Part shown: piece after piece, positions 1-11,180 of the stretch
How positions within the stretch are numbered: position 1 is the stretch's first letter
Layout: every line of letters starts with the position of its first letter
Assembly: GCF_963675165.1 (NCBI RefSeq)
Contig: NC_087387.1
Coordinates: 2,469,501-2,533,500 of the forward strand
DNA from: Halichondria panicea
Lineage: Eukaryota; Porifera; Demospongiae; Suberitida; Halichondriidae
Direction of reading: 5' to 3'
DNA length: 64,000 nucleotides
Made by a program: the position numbers and the translations under genes
Notes under the pieces: model-generated
What the model saw: only the letters and a program-made list of their open reading frames with translations
Databases searched by the model: none
What the model was told of the DNA's origin: nothing

Positions 1-384
1 GTTTTATTAGAACTATAATATTATACTGATTAATTAAAGCACCACGCGGTGGAGGCGACAAAGCTTTGCTAGAACTTTTACGCATGAAGCTAATACCATT
101 TGCACGCAGAGAATGTCGCAAAAGAACGGGAAATGTCGACCACGATTGTTAAAGTTCATAATTAATGCTCTGATCTCAGTGCAGAGCAGAATCTATATAG
201 TTTTCAAGTTTTGCTACACACTATTCTGAAAAGGCTGCATGCATGGGTATTCCACTGAAGTAAGCGAACTGAGAACGAAGCATCATTGCAAACCCACAAA
301 TTGGGGACTATACAAGCCTGTAAAAGTTCTGACTTGCATTTTATTGACCCGCAGGCTACACAGACAAACAGACAGATAGATGCA

Positions 385-452
385 AACATGCACACACACA
401 CAAACACACTATTCCGTACACGCACGCACGCACACACACACACACACACAAA
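385..452. repeat. CA/GT microsatellite
   Basis: An alternating (CA)n run with CGCA interruptions, next to ACACACAC and CAAACA units. Open frames here on both strands are low-complexity artefacts. The rest of 1-480 shows no recognisable gene. Confidence 0.9.
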
Positions 453-480
453 TAATAGCACATGCATATAAAACAAATTT

Positions 481-1159
481 TTCACTTACTTGTTTCAACA
501 CATTATACTTGTCTGCACCAACTGCAACTTTGAATGGCCTCGTTTTCAATATCATAACACACTCCTGAGAAAGTTAAAATCACAGAAGTGCACTAAAGAT
601 TTATTTCCATTAATTTGCAGCAAATAAATCGTATAGATCACCTATCGCTCCACTAGCTGAGTAGAAATTAACCACTTGTTGAGAACTGGTCACTGATTTT
701 AAGTGTGTACGCTTCAACAGGAGTCGGAGAAAACTCACAGAAGGAGAAGGAAGGGTGCAACAAATTCCATCACTAACGAAACAGTACTTATTCTTTCCTA
801 TAATTATTGTGAGCATATAAATAATGTACTGTACATTGGACATAATTATAGCAAGCATAACAGATTAGCTACATCTGATTACATAATTGCACCTAGGCTG
901 GCTTACCTTGAGAATCGAATCCACTCTCACAAATATGGACGTATGTCGTGAGGCCCTTATGGCTGTATGTGGCAGACTGGCAGATTTCCCTGCCAGATTT
1001 TTGTTGCACACTAGCCGCCATGGAGGATGCCTGGAGTCTCATTTCCGACCTTATGAAAATAGCCCATGTTGTCAAAGTGGCCTCTCAGCCTCTGCTTGGC
1101 CGTGTGGACGTGGAGAGAGCAAAGACAGTGCACAGGAAGTACAGAGTAAATATCTTCAT
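481..1159 (-). pseudogene. vWA-family paralog A: degenerate 5' exons only
   Basis: On the minus strand this stretch matches the first three exons of paralogs B (20936-24929) and C (28550-38685). The exon 1 relic is 1159-907 (start ATG complement at 1157-1159, secretion-signal-like start, then the motifs ICQSATYSH and HICESGFDSQG). The exon 2 relic is about 806-655 (YCFVSDG, NFYSASGA). The exon 3 relic is about 570-490. Exon 1 has an in-frame TGA soon after the signal peptide and a frameshift before the conserved half, and exon 2 is frameshifted near its middle. No EGF-like or vWA exons follow towards position 1. It is read as a decayed, truncated tandem duplicate; the missing 3' part may lie outside the window or be lost. 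Confidence 0.75.
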
Positions 1160-1169
1160 GGCTGTCTCT

Positions 1170-1204
1170 GTTTCAAAACGTATCAGGCTGATACGTTTTG
1201 AAAC
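1170..1204. repeat. Perfect 17-bp inverted repeat, 1-nt spacer
   Basis: GTTTCAAAACGTATCAG, then G, then its exact reverse complement. It lies just upstream of the start of pseudogene A. Neither B nor C has the second arm at the equivalent place, so it arose after duplication. Confidence 0.9.
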
Positions 1205-2440
1205 AAGCTTGCCCGAGACGTTTTTTATATGCAAAATTAGTGGTTATGTGCATGTGCAGCAACTAAATTGACGGACTTTTCCCATTTTACAATCATACAA
1301 TGAGCACAAAATCAGGTACATGTATACCCAAACAAGTCACTCTTTGTACTTTAATAGAAAAGTGAGCCAATTGATACATGCAATGTACATGCTGCCTGTA
1401 TGCCAGTATGATATAGACATTAATTTTTACTCTATCCCCTCCCTCAGATTGTGGAGAGGTTGAGGTTGGTTTCAAGTACGGGCCTGAGTCGAGTTCACCC
1501 TGGAGAGCGTCGCTAGGTACCGAAATAGACGTACAATCTACATGACTGTACATATAATTAACCCGCTGGAGAGATAGTTAAGCAGTCCAAAAACTAGGAC
1601 TGTCTACTAGTCACACTGGCTAACCTAACAGGTAACCACTAGTATGTCTGACGTACCGATTTGTGCCTTGGTTGACCGAAATAAGTGACGAAACGAAACC
1701 ATGCATATGTACTGCACAGACAGTATGTACTAAAACTAAGCTGGCCTCTTAAATTAAGCTGTTGATTGTAGATTTCAGTGCTTTTTTGTGTATGGTATGG
1801 TAACCCATCACTCACTCCCCCCTCAAACCCCATTTTATACCATGTCCCCGATTTTCATTAGCTGTACGAACTTAAGGCACCTCCCATCCTCTCCAAATGA
1901 AGGTGAGGGTGTGTGTGAAGAGGCCCTGGGAGTCATTGGGACAAGTCTCTCAGAGTTATCTGTCAGAAGTTTTCATGCATGCTCTTCCTCATAACACAGG
2001 TATTTATGAAGCACGTACATGCATGTTTCTCTTAACTTGCTTCAATTTCAAACCTGCATGATGATTTTATAGCAGCCACAGCTGAACAATGATTGCTCAT
2101 GTACATGTAAGTTGTATATATACATGTAAATGCATGTCAGTTCTACCTTTGCTGCCTCCTCAGAGCCACGAGGTAATGCTGGAGTGTACTGGTAGTCTAT
2201 TCGTGCCGGATACCTATTGACACTTCTTCTAGCGGGGCAAGGCCCTCAAACAAAAGTGAGCGAGTCAACTTTGTGTTCCTAGTATCTGATTTGGTACATA
2301 TAGCTGGTATCACTTAAATCAATGATTGCTTCGGACACCAAATATTTCATATTTTGAAGAAATATAAACAATGTATGTATACCAGGTAGCTTTGGCCTGT
2401 TTCAGAGGTGAACCTTTTCAGTGCACATAAATTGTTGGAA
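1205..2440. other. Intergenic, no feature recognised
   Basis: Beyond a short upstream stretch shared with paralog B (TTTTTATATGCAAAAT near 1220-1235), I see no supported gene, RNA or element. Open frames are short and unlike known families. Confidence 0.5.
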
Positions 2441-2590
2441 TGTCCCGTATACCCTATAGTGGGTTATTTTTGAGGCACTAAATTTTAGGGCTGAGGTTCA
2501 AATGACCACACCCCTACAGTAGAGAGGTTTCAATACCGGATGTAAACCAATTTTCGAGGCACTAAATTTTCGTGTTTTTGGGTCAATTCT
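2441..2590. repeat. Relic of a CCGTATAGCG-type MITE
   Basis: It starts near TATAGTGGGTTATTTTTGAG and contains a segment (ACCCCTACAGTAGAGAGG, ATACCGGATGTAAACC) repeated almost exactly at 55240-55290. No matching right terminus is visible, so it is probably truncated. Positions 2591-3237 hold nothing I can identify. Confidence 0.6.
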
Positions 2591-3237
2591 CAATGGAATG
2601 TGTAGCATATACATGTAAGTTTAACGTTAGGCTCTTGACCTTTAACCATTTCAGCTAGTGTATAGCTATGGTGACTGTGGTAGATCTAACTGTTGTGCTC
2701 TCTAGCAAGCTCACGTCACTTTTTTTAGTAATCCCGAATATGTTATGGAAGACGACAACTAACCTGAGTTAACCCCCTAGACTGCTCATAGCAGCCTATT
2801 TATAGCTAGCATGTGATGGTGAATTTCAAGCTATTGAGCTGGGATTGCTGATTCATAAGTTAGTACCATCCTTCACTACACGATAGCTAAATTTAGAAAT
2901 TACCTGAGGTCGCTGCTGTTTTGGCTTTTCGTTGCACAAATTCTTGTCTATATCTTTGCGGTTAAACGTGGAGGTACACGCATGTTCTACCTCCTCTGCT
3001 AGGCACTATGACCGAGCAAGTAGTTAAATGGCCGGTCAAATAGGCTAATTGCTTGGAAATTGACCGGTGAGCGACTGTTATTTATGTTGTTATTTATATC
3101 TCTGTGAGGCTTCACCTTCAACTTTCTCCACTTCAAGGAGCTGATCGGCTACGGACCTGAGTCCTTAGGGTGACTGTATGGACCTGCTTGCTGCCAGGGC
3201 AACCGGTGCAGGTATTTACTAGAGCAGAAAGAGGTGA

Positions 3238-3410
3238 GCTGTCTGTTAATGTATACTGCTTTGTGATACCTGCATGTTAATGTATACTGCTTTGTGATAC
3301 CTGCATGTTAATGTATACTGCTTTGTGATACCTGCATGTTAATGTATACTGCAATTGTGATACCTGCATGTTAATATATACTGCTTTGTGATACCTGTTT
3401 GTTATAATGG
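3238..3410. repeat. 31-bp tandem repeat, about 5 copies
   Basis: The unit contains TGTATACTGCTTTGTGATAC followed by CTGCATGTTAA. One copy has a 2-bp longer variant (GCAATTGTG). Single copies of a similar unit occur at 16475-16500 and 16675-16705, so this is a local expansion inside a dispersed repeat. Confidence 0.85.
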
Positions 3411-3479
3411 ATAAATATTATATTTCATCTACTAATATCCTTGTAGTACATTGTACTTACTGCCCTTCATACATGTGTA

Positions 3480-3800
3480 GCTAAGGGCCTTTGTGGAATC
3501 CCTCTTGTTCAGTCTACCTTGTCCATAATTAAATACTGTGGTATAATTATGTCCTTGAAACTGTATTGAGGTGTAGTCCAGTCAGGATTCATGGGGATCA
3601 TTGGACAATTTCCTCTTTCCTTGTTGTGAAACATCTGTAGTGAAACTGGTCTGTTCCAGAGGTGATGCTTTTGGAATTTCCCGTAGCCTCATTGGTAATG
3701 CCATCTACTCCTTGTAACGTTATGTTATGCCAGTAATATATAATACTACGGGGGATCCGTGGCACCTGGGATCTCCCCCTGGATCCGCCACTGAAGTCCA
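3480..3800. repeat. Dispersed repeat R1 (copy 1)
   Basis: It shares blocks with copies at 16227-16470, 16490-16690, 16835-17000 and 18420-18540: GGTTCAGTCTACCTTG-like, AAATACTGTGGTATAATTAT, and CAGGATTCATGGGATCAT-like followed by CTTTCCTCTTTCC. No terminal repeats or coding potential were found, so the class is unknown. 3840-3960 resembles, inverted, the repeat at 47925-48130. Confidence 0.6.
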
Positions 3801-3977
3801 TTGGTTTTTTTGTTAGTCTGTTTTTGACATCTGAGCCTGCTCATCTGGCTGCCATAACACTGCGTTTACAGCATGGATAGCCTCCACACAACCATTTAAT
3901 AGTGGCAGATTTTTTTATGTTAGAGCTTTGTTGTTGAGCAAAAGCTAACTTGTACGTTGGCTGCATGGCTAGCTATA

Positions 3978-5383
3978 GGGTCATTCCAAGTGAGATCAAC
4001 ACACAAAATGCACGCCCCCCTCAAATTATCCTGAAACTCGGTACATTCATAGTATGCATAAAGTTATCGAACCACAAGAATTTTTGGGGTCACTTATTGC
4101 ATGGCTTCTGAGATACAAGGTGCCAAAGTTGTGACTTTCGTGCAAAATTTTGTCTACCTTCTGTTACAAAGTGTGCCATATCTTTGGAACAGGTTGCTTT
4201 TAAGTCAATATAAATATACTACCTTAGAGCATTTTAATGCCCTCTAAGATGATATGTGAAAATATGGTAACTTGAGGTGCAAAAAATGTTCGTTAGGTAT
4301 TCTTCTTTAAGCGGTAAAATAAAATAATCCCTTATTGCACGAGTAGCCATACTATTGATTGTTAATCGTTTGTGATGCAGTTTTAAGGACATTAGCTACA
4401 TGCAGTTTCAGTAAAAAATTAGCCACGGCCGTTATTCGAATGTACGGTCCTTAAAGGCTTATGGCTACTCGTGCAATAAGGGATTAATAGCACTCATAAC
4501 AAGCACTAGCTGGCAAGGTTAATAGCACTCGGCTACCCCTCGTGCAATTAGTATCCTTGCCATTGCTTGTTATTCGTGCTATTAATCCCATATTGCACTC
4601 TTAGCCATACTATTAATTATACATTATTATAGTAAGTTGCTATAGATATAATTATAGTCCTTTATTGAGTCTCTTTCAAGTGGAGACGCAATGATATACG
4701 TAACCGAATGGGTCAACAAGTATTTAATCACTATAGAATTTTAGTGATTAATTACTTGTTGACACCTTGTTTTGTCATAATTATATACCCAAATGGTCAG
4801 CTAGAATGCCTGAAAACGTGTGTTCACTCATGTTAAAGGCTCAGCATGAAATTATAATTATTGCATTGCTAAAGATTTATCTAGAGTTACTGTTGTATTG
4901 TGTATAGTCTACATACATATTGCACCATCAGTGCCCACTGTAGTTATCATAATTATCTCTCAAACCCATGGCAGTCCCAGAACCAACATTTTACCGCTTA
5001 AAGAAGAATACCTAACGAACATTTTGTCAAAGTAAAAAAAATCGAAGGATCCCCATTACTACAAAAGTAAACCACAATATTGCGGACAATGACCTTTCAC
5101 CTCAAGGTACCATATTATCTTAGAGGGCATTAAAATGCTCTAAGGTAGTATATTTATATCGACTTAAAAGCAACCTGTTCCAAAGATATGGCACACTTTG
5201 TAACAGAAGGTAGACAAAATCTTGCACGAAAGTCACAACTTTGGCACCTTGTATCTCAGAAGCCATGCAATAAGTGACCCTAAAAATTCTTGTGGTTCGA
5301 TAACTTTATGCATACTCTGAATTTACCGAGTTTCGGGATAATTTGAGGGGGGCGTGCATTTTGTGTGTCACTTGGAATGACCC
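3978..5383. mobile_element. Foldback transposon with about 350-bp terminal inverted repeats
   Basis: The left arm (3978-4319) starts GGGTCATTCCAAGTG. The right arm (about 4988-5383) ends in its exact complement CACTTGGAATGACCC. The arms match over most of their length, including the complement of GCGGTAAAAT at the inner ends; the right arm carries an extra stretch near 5030-5090. Flanks read TATA on both sides (3974-3977 and 5384-5387), a probable 4-bp or TA duplication. There is no transposase, so it is non-autonomous. A smaller inverted-repeat element occupies the loop. Confidence 0.8.
4326..4625. repeat. Nested MITE in the foldback loop, related to 49887-50141
   Basis: AATCCCTTATTGCACGAGTAG at the left is matched inverted near 4458-4483. 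It is followed by TTAATAGCACTCGGCTAC and TTGCCATTGCTTGTTA, the same internal modules as the element at 49887-50141. It is a rearranged or double copy of that family. An imperfect inverted repeat around CAACAAGTA lies at about 4711-4763. Confidence 0.6.
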
Positions 5384-5970
5384 TATAGCCTCCTTCACCG
5401 GCCTTCATAGAAAAGAAGGCTTGCTTGCGCATGCGCGAAATTATTGGATATTTTTCCCCGTAAAATTTCCTATAATACTGGATAAAGTTTGCGCAAACTG
5501 ATTAGAGAAAATATCCTAAAAGTCATACACAGAGCTATATAGCTAGCTAGCTAGAGACAGAGCTGTGTATGTTTGTTGTACAGCTATAGCAGTAGTATAG
5601 TAAACTTTCACCAAAGTTAATGTTAAATGGGCGTGGCCTGTCCACCAGGCTCTTGTCAGCTTTCACTCCGTTCAGACGATCGTCATCCACACTGTTGCAG
5701 GCTGTGAATCTTTTGTTAACATAGCAGGCTAAGGGTAGCTATCAGAGAATGCTATCCGATGGGCTAGAAACCTTCAATCGAACTTTCTATCTACTTCCTT
5801 CAATCCACTTCCGTACATTGTGATGTCATAGTTTTACTGAGCATATACAATGTTATCCAAAGCCCCCAGATACCGGGGGGATATTAGCGCATGCGCAAGC
5901 AGTCGATACCAGGCCCACTTCCCTAAGTGAAGTGGGAAGTGCGGCCTGGGATCGAGGCTAGGCTAGCTAT
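5384..5970. mobile_element. TAGCCTCG-family TIR element
   Basis: It begins TAGCCTCCTTCACCGGCC near 5386 and ends GGCCTGGGATCGAGGCTA near 5967. GCATGCGC blocks lie inside both ends. Its right half (GGGCTAGAAACCTTCAAT, GTGATGTCA-like, CCAGATACCG, TACCAGGCCCACTTCCCT) recurs at 58235-58437. No coding potential. Confidence 0.55.
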
Positions 5971-7023
5971 ATTTGAGGTGCGTATTTTCAGCTGAAGTGA
6001 TCCTTTACCAGGAAAAATCGAAGGTCCCTAAAGTAGAAAGCTAGAATTGTAGTAACAGCCGAGGGTTAGCACTTCAGTGTTCTAGTTGTTAAGGTATATA
6101 GAAACATCTGTGGTTTACAGTCCATGCATGAAATACTTGACTGTACTATGATGTGCTCTGATACTAAGGAATATCGATTGAAACTCTCAGGATACTCTAG
6201 GGTACAAATGCCATGTACCCTCCAGGGGTGTACGTTTGGGGAATACATATAACTGCCCTCGGGTACAAATCCAATACGATATCCATGGTACAACTATTAC
6301 ATATGTATGAATCCTCTAAAGTATAGTGTTCCTTGTAGATCTATCCTTTTTATTGAGTGCGTATCATTATGCCTCGGTGCACATGCGCAAGCAAGATATA
6401 CGGTAGTGTGTTTGTGTGTCTGTGTGTGTGTTTGTGTAGACTGCTACAGCTGCTCAAGGATCAATGAAGTGCAAGTAAGAGTTTCTATAGGCTTCTTGTC
6501 ATGTTTTCTTGGATTTTAATTCGTGGATTTGCAAACGAGTTATGCTTAGTTTTGCTTACTTGGAATGCCATTGCAGCCTTTTCAGAAGAGCACGTAGCCA
6601 AACTTGTTTACCGAGTGTTGCTACTCTACTTAGTAGTTAGCTCTGCACTAGAACGCTAGCTATTGGTAGCTGCAAGAGTGAGAAGAGAGCTGCAAGGCTC
6701 TGCTGACTTGCAGCCATTAATTTTAGACCTGAACTTTTTTTTTTTTGAAATAAGTACACGTATGACGATACATTGTAAAGGAAAAAGTTATACATGTTTA
6801 GAGCTAATTATTGTTATACGGTTGACTTAAAAAGATTGCACCTGGCCTTCGTGGACGGCCAGGTCAATAGAGTCAGTATCGACTGAGAGTAAGGCCCCTG
6901 ATGCAGCCATTAATTTTAGACATGAACTTTTGGCATTGATCGTTTTTAACAACAATTATGGTCGATCATTACCCACTCTTTGAGTTTGCATGCAGCAAAA
7001 TTGATCAATGTAAAAATGTTCAT
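5971..7023. other. Intergenic with a TG-rich microsatellite
   Basis: A TG/TTTG-rich run lies at about 6404-6440 and a T-run near 6737. Blocks such as CCATTAATTTTAGAC occur twice (6714-6729 and 6906-6920). No gene recognised. Confidence 0.5.
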
Positions 7024-7032
7024 CATGTGTAT

Positions 7033-8117
7033 TAGCCTCGATTCCAGGCCGCTGAGAAAGGCGGCCTGGTATACACTGTTTACGCATGCGCCAGAATTAC
7101 CAAGAATCTTGGTAATCGTAAATTGTAGTATATTTATCAGTATTCTTATTCCGCATTTAGTTGTAAAACATTGATATCCGTTTCATTTATAATGATGTCA
7201 TTGAAAAAAGAAATCTAGTCCAAGTTGTGTATATAATGGCTGCTACCTTCTCTTCTGCTCTCGCGTACGCGTTATCCTGTGTTGGAAAACCAGGTCTAAT
7301 CTTGAAAGACAAGCAGCTGGAGGCGTTGAAGTGTCTGTACGCTGGTGTTTATGTGGGTACCGTACCGACCGGAGTCCCAGAGCAAGTCCATCTGCTTTCC
7401 AGACACTCCCTTTCTTGATTGATGTGAAGCTTGACAGGACCAGTGCACCTCTCTCTGAAAGAAGTGTTGTGATGAAAGAAGTGTTGTGATGGTGATTTCT
7501 CCTCTTGTTTCTCTGAGTGAAGCCATCTTCAAAGTGTTGGTGTGTGTGTCTGTTCGACGTTCAGTGCCATTCTCTCTGGAAGGAAGTATTGTTGTGACAT
7601 TTGCCGAAAATTGGTCACAGAGTAAGTACGTGGTATCTGATCCGAGAACTGTGTGGCCTGAATGTGTTTACAATCCGAGGGACTTGTTGCTTGAGTGTGT
7701 ATCCGGATTTTTTGCTTGAGTGTGGATAGTGCTTCCAATGGTAAATCTATTGTGTAAATCAATAAGTAGTGCTCACTTATGTTACGTCACAGCCACTGTA
7801 CTTATCCACATTTATTTTTTACCCACAGGTTTAACTAATTTCTTATGAGATTAACTTGTCACCTGAGTGTGTATCCGATCCGAGCCTCAAGTTAATGAAT
7901 AAATCTACAGAGATGATGTTTTACTTAGCTGTCTCTGTCTACAGTATATACAGAGAGGTAGCCTCTCCTTTTCTTTTTTCTGTTCTTTATCACAATAAGA
8001 TAAATTACTGTTTTAACGTTCAATGAGATAAAATACGGTAAATAATAAATTAATTGTCCACCCACGCGCCAACAGTAAATACCAGGCCCACTATTCAAGG
8101 GGCTGGAATCGAGGCTA
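7033..8117. mobile_element. TAGCCTCG-family TIR element with 9-bp target duplication
   Basis: The ends are TAGCCTCGATTCCAGGCC and its near-complement GGCTGGAATCGAGGCTA, with TIR similarity of about 40 bp. The 9-bp direct repeat CATGTGTAT flanks it (7024-7032 and 8118-8126). A 9-bp duplication fits Mutator-like (MULE) elements, although 8-9 bp also occurs in other superfamilies. There is no transposase. The interior contains a decayed helicase fragment. Related elements or ends: 5384-5970, 19521-20192, 51557-51596, 58380-58437. Confidence 0.75.
7236..7540 (+). pseudogene. RecQ-type helicase N-terminal fragment, decayed
   Basis: The first frame reads MAATFSSALAYALS and then LKDKQLEALKCLYAG, which resembles the start of a RecQ helicase core (Q-rich lead-in before the Walker A loop). 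The next residues give PTG where LPTGxGKS is expected, then the frame shifts. In the next frame LPFLIDVKLDRTSAPLSERS follows. After a short duplication of AAAGAAGTGTTGTGATG comes VISPLVSLSEAI, the RecQ motif Ia region. The Walker A lysine region is destroyed by the frameshift and no later helicase motifs were found. It lies wholly inside the TIR element 7033-8117. Either it is a captured host fragment or a remnant of a helicase encoded by the autonomous element. Confidence 0.5.
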
Positions 8118-8194
8118 CATGTGTATAAAAGCTATTAGTAGCTTTCTGAGGAAACAAGCAGTGATAAAAAAATTTCTTTTGCACCATCTGATCA

Positions 8195-8947
8195 TAAATT
8201 GAAAAGGAAGGGGATTGGAAACGACCAGGCCTCCCTGTGTAAATGGTTGAAACACTCCGCGTTATGATTTCGCGCTCGCGATTATTTTTGTTTTGACCGT
8301 ACTCTGGTTGTATTTCAACTGTTTCTAGCTCTCCTATCCACTAGCGATCACTCAGAGGCTGGAGGTTACTCTAGAGAAGTAAGTTTACACCACTGACAAG
8401 CTCTAACTTGTTTAAGTCCGCTGTCTTTACTCTGTTTTTAGTTTTTGTTGAGTATAGCTTGAATTACTCCATGTCAACTTTTCTCTTTCCCTGCTGCGAA
8501 GCCTAAACAGCAAAAGACATTGCTTGACTTGGTTATTATGTATCTAAGTGCTATATAGAATGGTTTCATGCCATAGATAAGCTTTACTGTTCATAAACGT
8601 TTGCAGTATAGTCCTTTAAACTGCTTTAGTATACTTTTAGACACACCACGGGCCTTGACCTTTCACGACTTCATAGTAAGGGCTATTTCTTCTTTTATAG
8701 CATTTATTTGTTTAGTGATAGTGGTTGCGTTGCTTAGTCGACCTTTTAGAGCTATATTCTCTTTACTTTCAACATTAAAAGTGATCAATTTCACCATTTC
8801 TATGTACAGCACATTGTATGGCAGCCAAGACAGGTAATGAGCATGCTGACTATAAAATAATCCCTTTGTAGTTTTAGCCACGCCCTATAACGCGGGGTGT
8901 TTCACGCAAAAATTTTCGTTTTCAATCCCCTTCCTTTTCAATCTATG
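8195..8947. mobile_element. GGGATTGGAAACG-family TIR element, 9-bp duplication
   Basis: The left end has ATTGAAAAGGAAGGGGATTG then GAAACGA; the right end has the complement TCGTTTTCAATCCCC then TTCCTTTTCAAT. Flanking direct repeats ATCTGATCA lie at 8186-8194 and 8948-8956. Inner blocks ACACTCCGCGTTAT and ATAACGCGGGGTGT are also inverted. No transposase; the open frame near 8601-8837 is unlike any family I know. Sister elements: 52722-53216 and 59457-60625. Confidence 0.75.
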
Positions 8948-9189
8948 ATCTGATCAAGCATGTGTTACTATGAATGTACTATGAATGTACATTATGTATG
9001 CAAAAAAGAATTGTCAACTACTATTAAAGTCTTTAAGAGCTGAAAATGTGCTAGTGTCTGATAAACGGTAAGAACAGACAAAAAAATCGATCATCAGACA
9101 CAACCTACCGTTTCTTCTGTAGGGGGATATGCTGAGAGTTATGGTGAGCCTTTTTCAAAATGGCGATACAAAATACCATGTGTTGGTGT

Positions 9190-9597
9190 TGAGCTCTTAT
9201 CTTGGTGTAGAGGGATTCTAGACAGGCTAGACAAATTAGCTAGAGACAGGCTCCTAGCTATAGGCAACAACAACTAATTATAGACAAATTGACTTCCTTC
9301 ACAGTGTAGCTTAACCAAATTCTTAGATTGAGAAGCAAAACATCAACTGACAATACAGGGTAAAACGAAGTTAAAGTGAAGTGAGGCAAAAAAGGTAAAC
9401 AAAAACCTGGCCCCAGAGGCTCGCACAACAACAAAGGGAGGAAGTGGAGCACTAACAATGAGAATTGTTAGGGAAGAGTATGATATCAACATCAACATCA
9501 AATCATGGTTAAGGTAGTAGTAAATATTACATAACGTAAGGTGTTAATAAGGTTCTAATAAATGTTAATTTAAAGTAAGGTACATTGAGCCTGAACA
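9190..9597. mobile_element. 408-bp insertion in the DIRS left terminus, 8-bp duplication
   Basis: The inverted right terminus shows that TTGGTGT should be followed directly by CCCAAA. Here the left copy is split: GTTGGTGT at 9182-9189, then 408 bp starting TGAGCTC and ending CTGAACA, then GTTGGTGT again at 9598-9605. TG...CA ends suggest a solo LTR, but the 8-bp duplication is long for that. The class is undecided. Confidence 0.65.
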
Positions 9598-9860
9598 GTT
9601 GGTGTCCCAAACTGGAAGGATAAATCGACTCGATGTTGTTTTATCAACTCGATTTTATCGACTTCATCTGGTAGGGATCGACTCGATGTGTTTTATATGT
9701 AGTTTAATGCAATTAAACGTAGTTAACGCCAAGTATGAGCCGCGGGTTAAGTCGAGTGTTGAGCATGCGCGTGGTGGACCACGTGGTAGTATAAGTCGCG
9801 GCAAACTGATATTTAATCCTTGTTGATCCTCTTTCGCTACTCTCTCTCTACACCGGTACT

Positions 9861-10091
9861 ATGGCCACGGAAGGAGATAGAGACCCTCTCGTTGATGGGG
9901 TATCCCAGGCTAACGTCTCCCGCGAGGAACTCCGGGACATGTTAAGGGCTGCTGTAAGGGAACCCCCCCCCACCAGCCCACACCGGTACGTGCTGTCACA
10001 GCCTAGCCTCTCAAAACCTTGGAGCCCTACATACTGTTATAATAATTGGCATAGTAGATACTCTAATGTAGACGAGAAATTAATATTGTAG
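9861..10091 (+). pseudogene. DIRS gag-like N-terminus
   Basis: The first ATG after the left terminus opens MATEGDRDPLVDGV, then SREELRDMLRAAVREPPPTS, before running into unrelated-looking sequence and a stop. A GC-rich block (10136-10450) separates it from the rest of gag. Whether this is an intron, an insertion or decay cannot be told from one copy. Confidence 0.5.
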
Positions 10092-10452
10092 TTGGATAGG
10101 GCATAATTATAGTATGTACTCTAAGTGCATGTAGACTAGAAAGAAAATGATGGCTGTGACTGGGCCTCCTCTGAGGCAGATGCATGTCGCCCTCCGGCGT
10201 TGGGAAAGCTGAGCCTCCTCCGAGGCCCCCCCCGGGTTGCCCTCTGGCGCGGGTGACTGTGCCTCCACTGAGGCGGATGCCGTGTCCTCACAAGGATGGG
10301 GTGGTGGACATGAGGTTCCTCACTCTCATTGCTAATTTCCGGCGACCTGCAGGTAGTGGCCTGGGTGGTCTCCCATTGGAAGTGCGGGACCTGAGCTGAT
10401 CGGGGCAGGAGACACACCTCTCACCCTGAGTGGGGGTGGCACCAGTGCGGTT

Positions 10453-11180
10453 GTGGGCGGGTCGTCGGAGGACGAGACCCCGTTCGTATTAAGTGATGGC
10501 CTCCCAGCAAAGCTGGTCCGAAAAATTCAAAAAGGGGGTTATGTGGACATGGCGGAGCTGCTCCGAGATAACATGGAACTCGGTCGGCGTGGGGAGGAGG
10601 GTCCCAAACCTTCCAGGAGGGCAGTTCCTGATCTCCTGAGCTGGGTGACGTGTTTCGGCATGTATGCCAGTATTGTAGCTGAAAAACAGCCAGAGAGGGT
10701 GAAGGAGCTCTGGGCATACCAGACTCTGGTGGTCCGAGAGGCGAGACGCTGTGGTGGCAGGGGCTGGCAGGCCTATGACTCCATGTTCCGGCAGCAGGCG
10801 GCTAACAACCCCAGAGTGGTCTGGTCGCAGCTGAACAGCTCTTTGTATGCCACCTCCTTCCTGGCTAATCAGAACCAGCAGGGGAGGACGTGCCAACATT
10901 GCATGGAAACGGATCATGCGTCTCAGAGTTGTGCCCTCGCCCCTCCTTCCACGGGTAGAAATCTGGGAGACTCCCGTCTGAGGCATTCGGATAGGGGTCA
11001 CTCGGACAGACACCGGCGTGACCCGGCTTCATGTGTAAAAATGGCGTGTTTTGACTGGAACGACGGGAAATAATCCTCTCCGTACTGTCGGTTTAAGCAC
11101 GTTTGTGCAACGTGTGGGGTGACTCCTCATACGGACCTCAAATGTACAGGGGCTAAGCCCGAGGATTGGTCAAAAGAGTG
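10453..11180 (+). pseudogene. DIRS gag-like protein, interrupted by a stop
   Basis: About 206 residues are open. The N-terminal half contains LPAKLVRKIQKGGYVDMAEL, typical of DIRS gag proteins. The C-terminal part has a zinc knuckle CQHCMETDHASQSC (CX2CX4HX4C). The frame stops at TAA 11071-11073. The same frame continues beyond it with a second Cys/His cluster (YCRFKHVCATCGVTPHTDLKC) cut by the stop, so the TAA is probably a degenerative change. Likely role: nucleocapsid-type binding of element RNA. Confidence 0.7.

Noticed and set aside
204..568. Open frames with His/Thr- or Cys/Val-rich repeats on both strands
   Set aside because: They are translations of the CA/GT microsatellite and flanks, not a gene.
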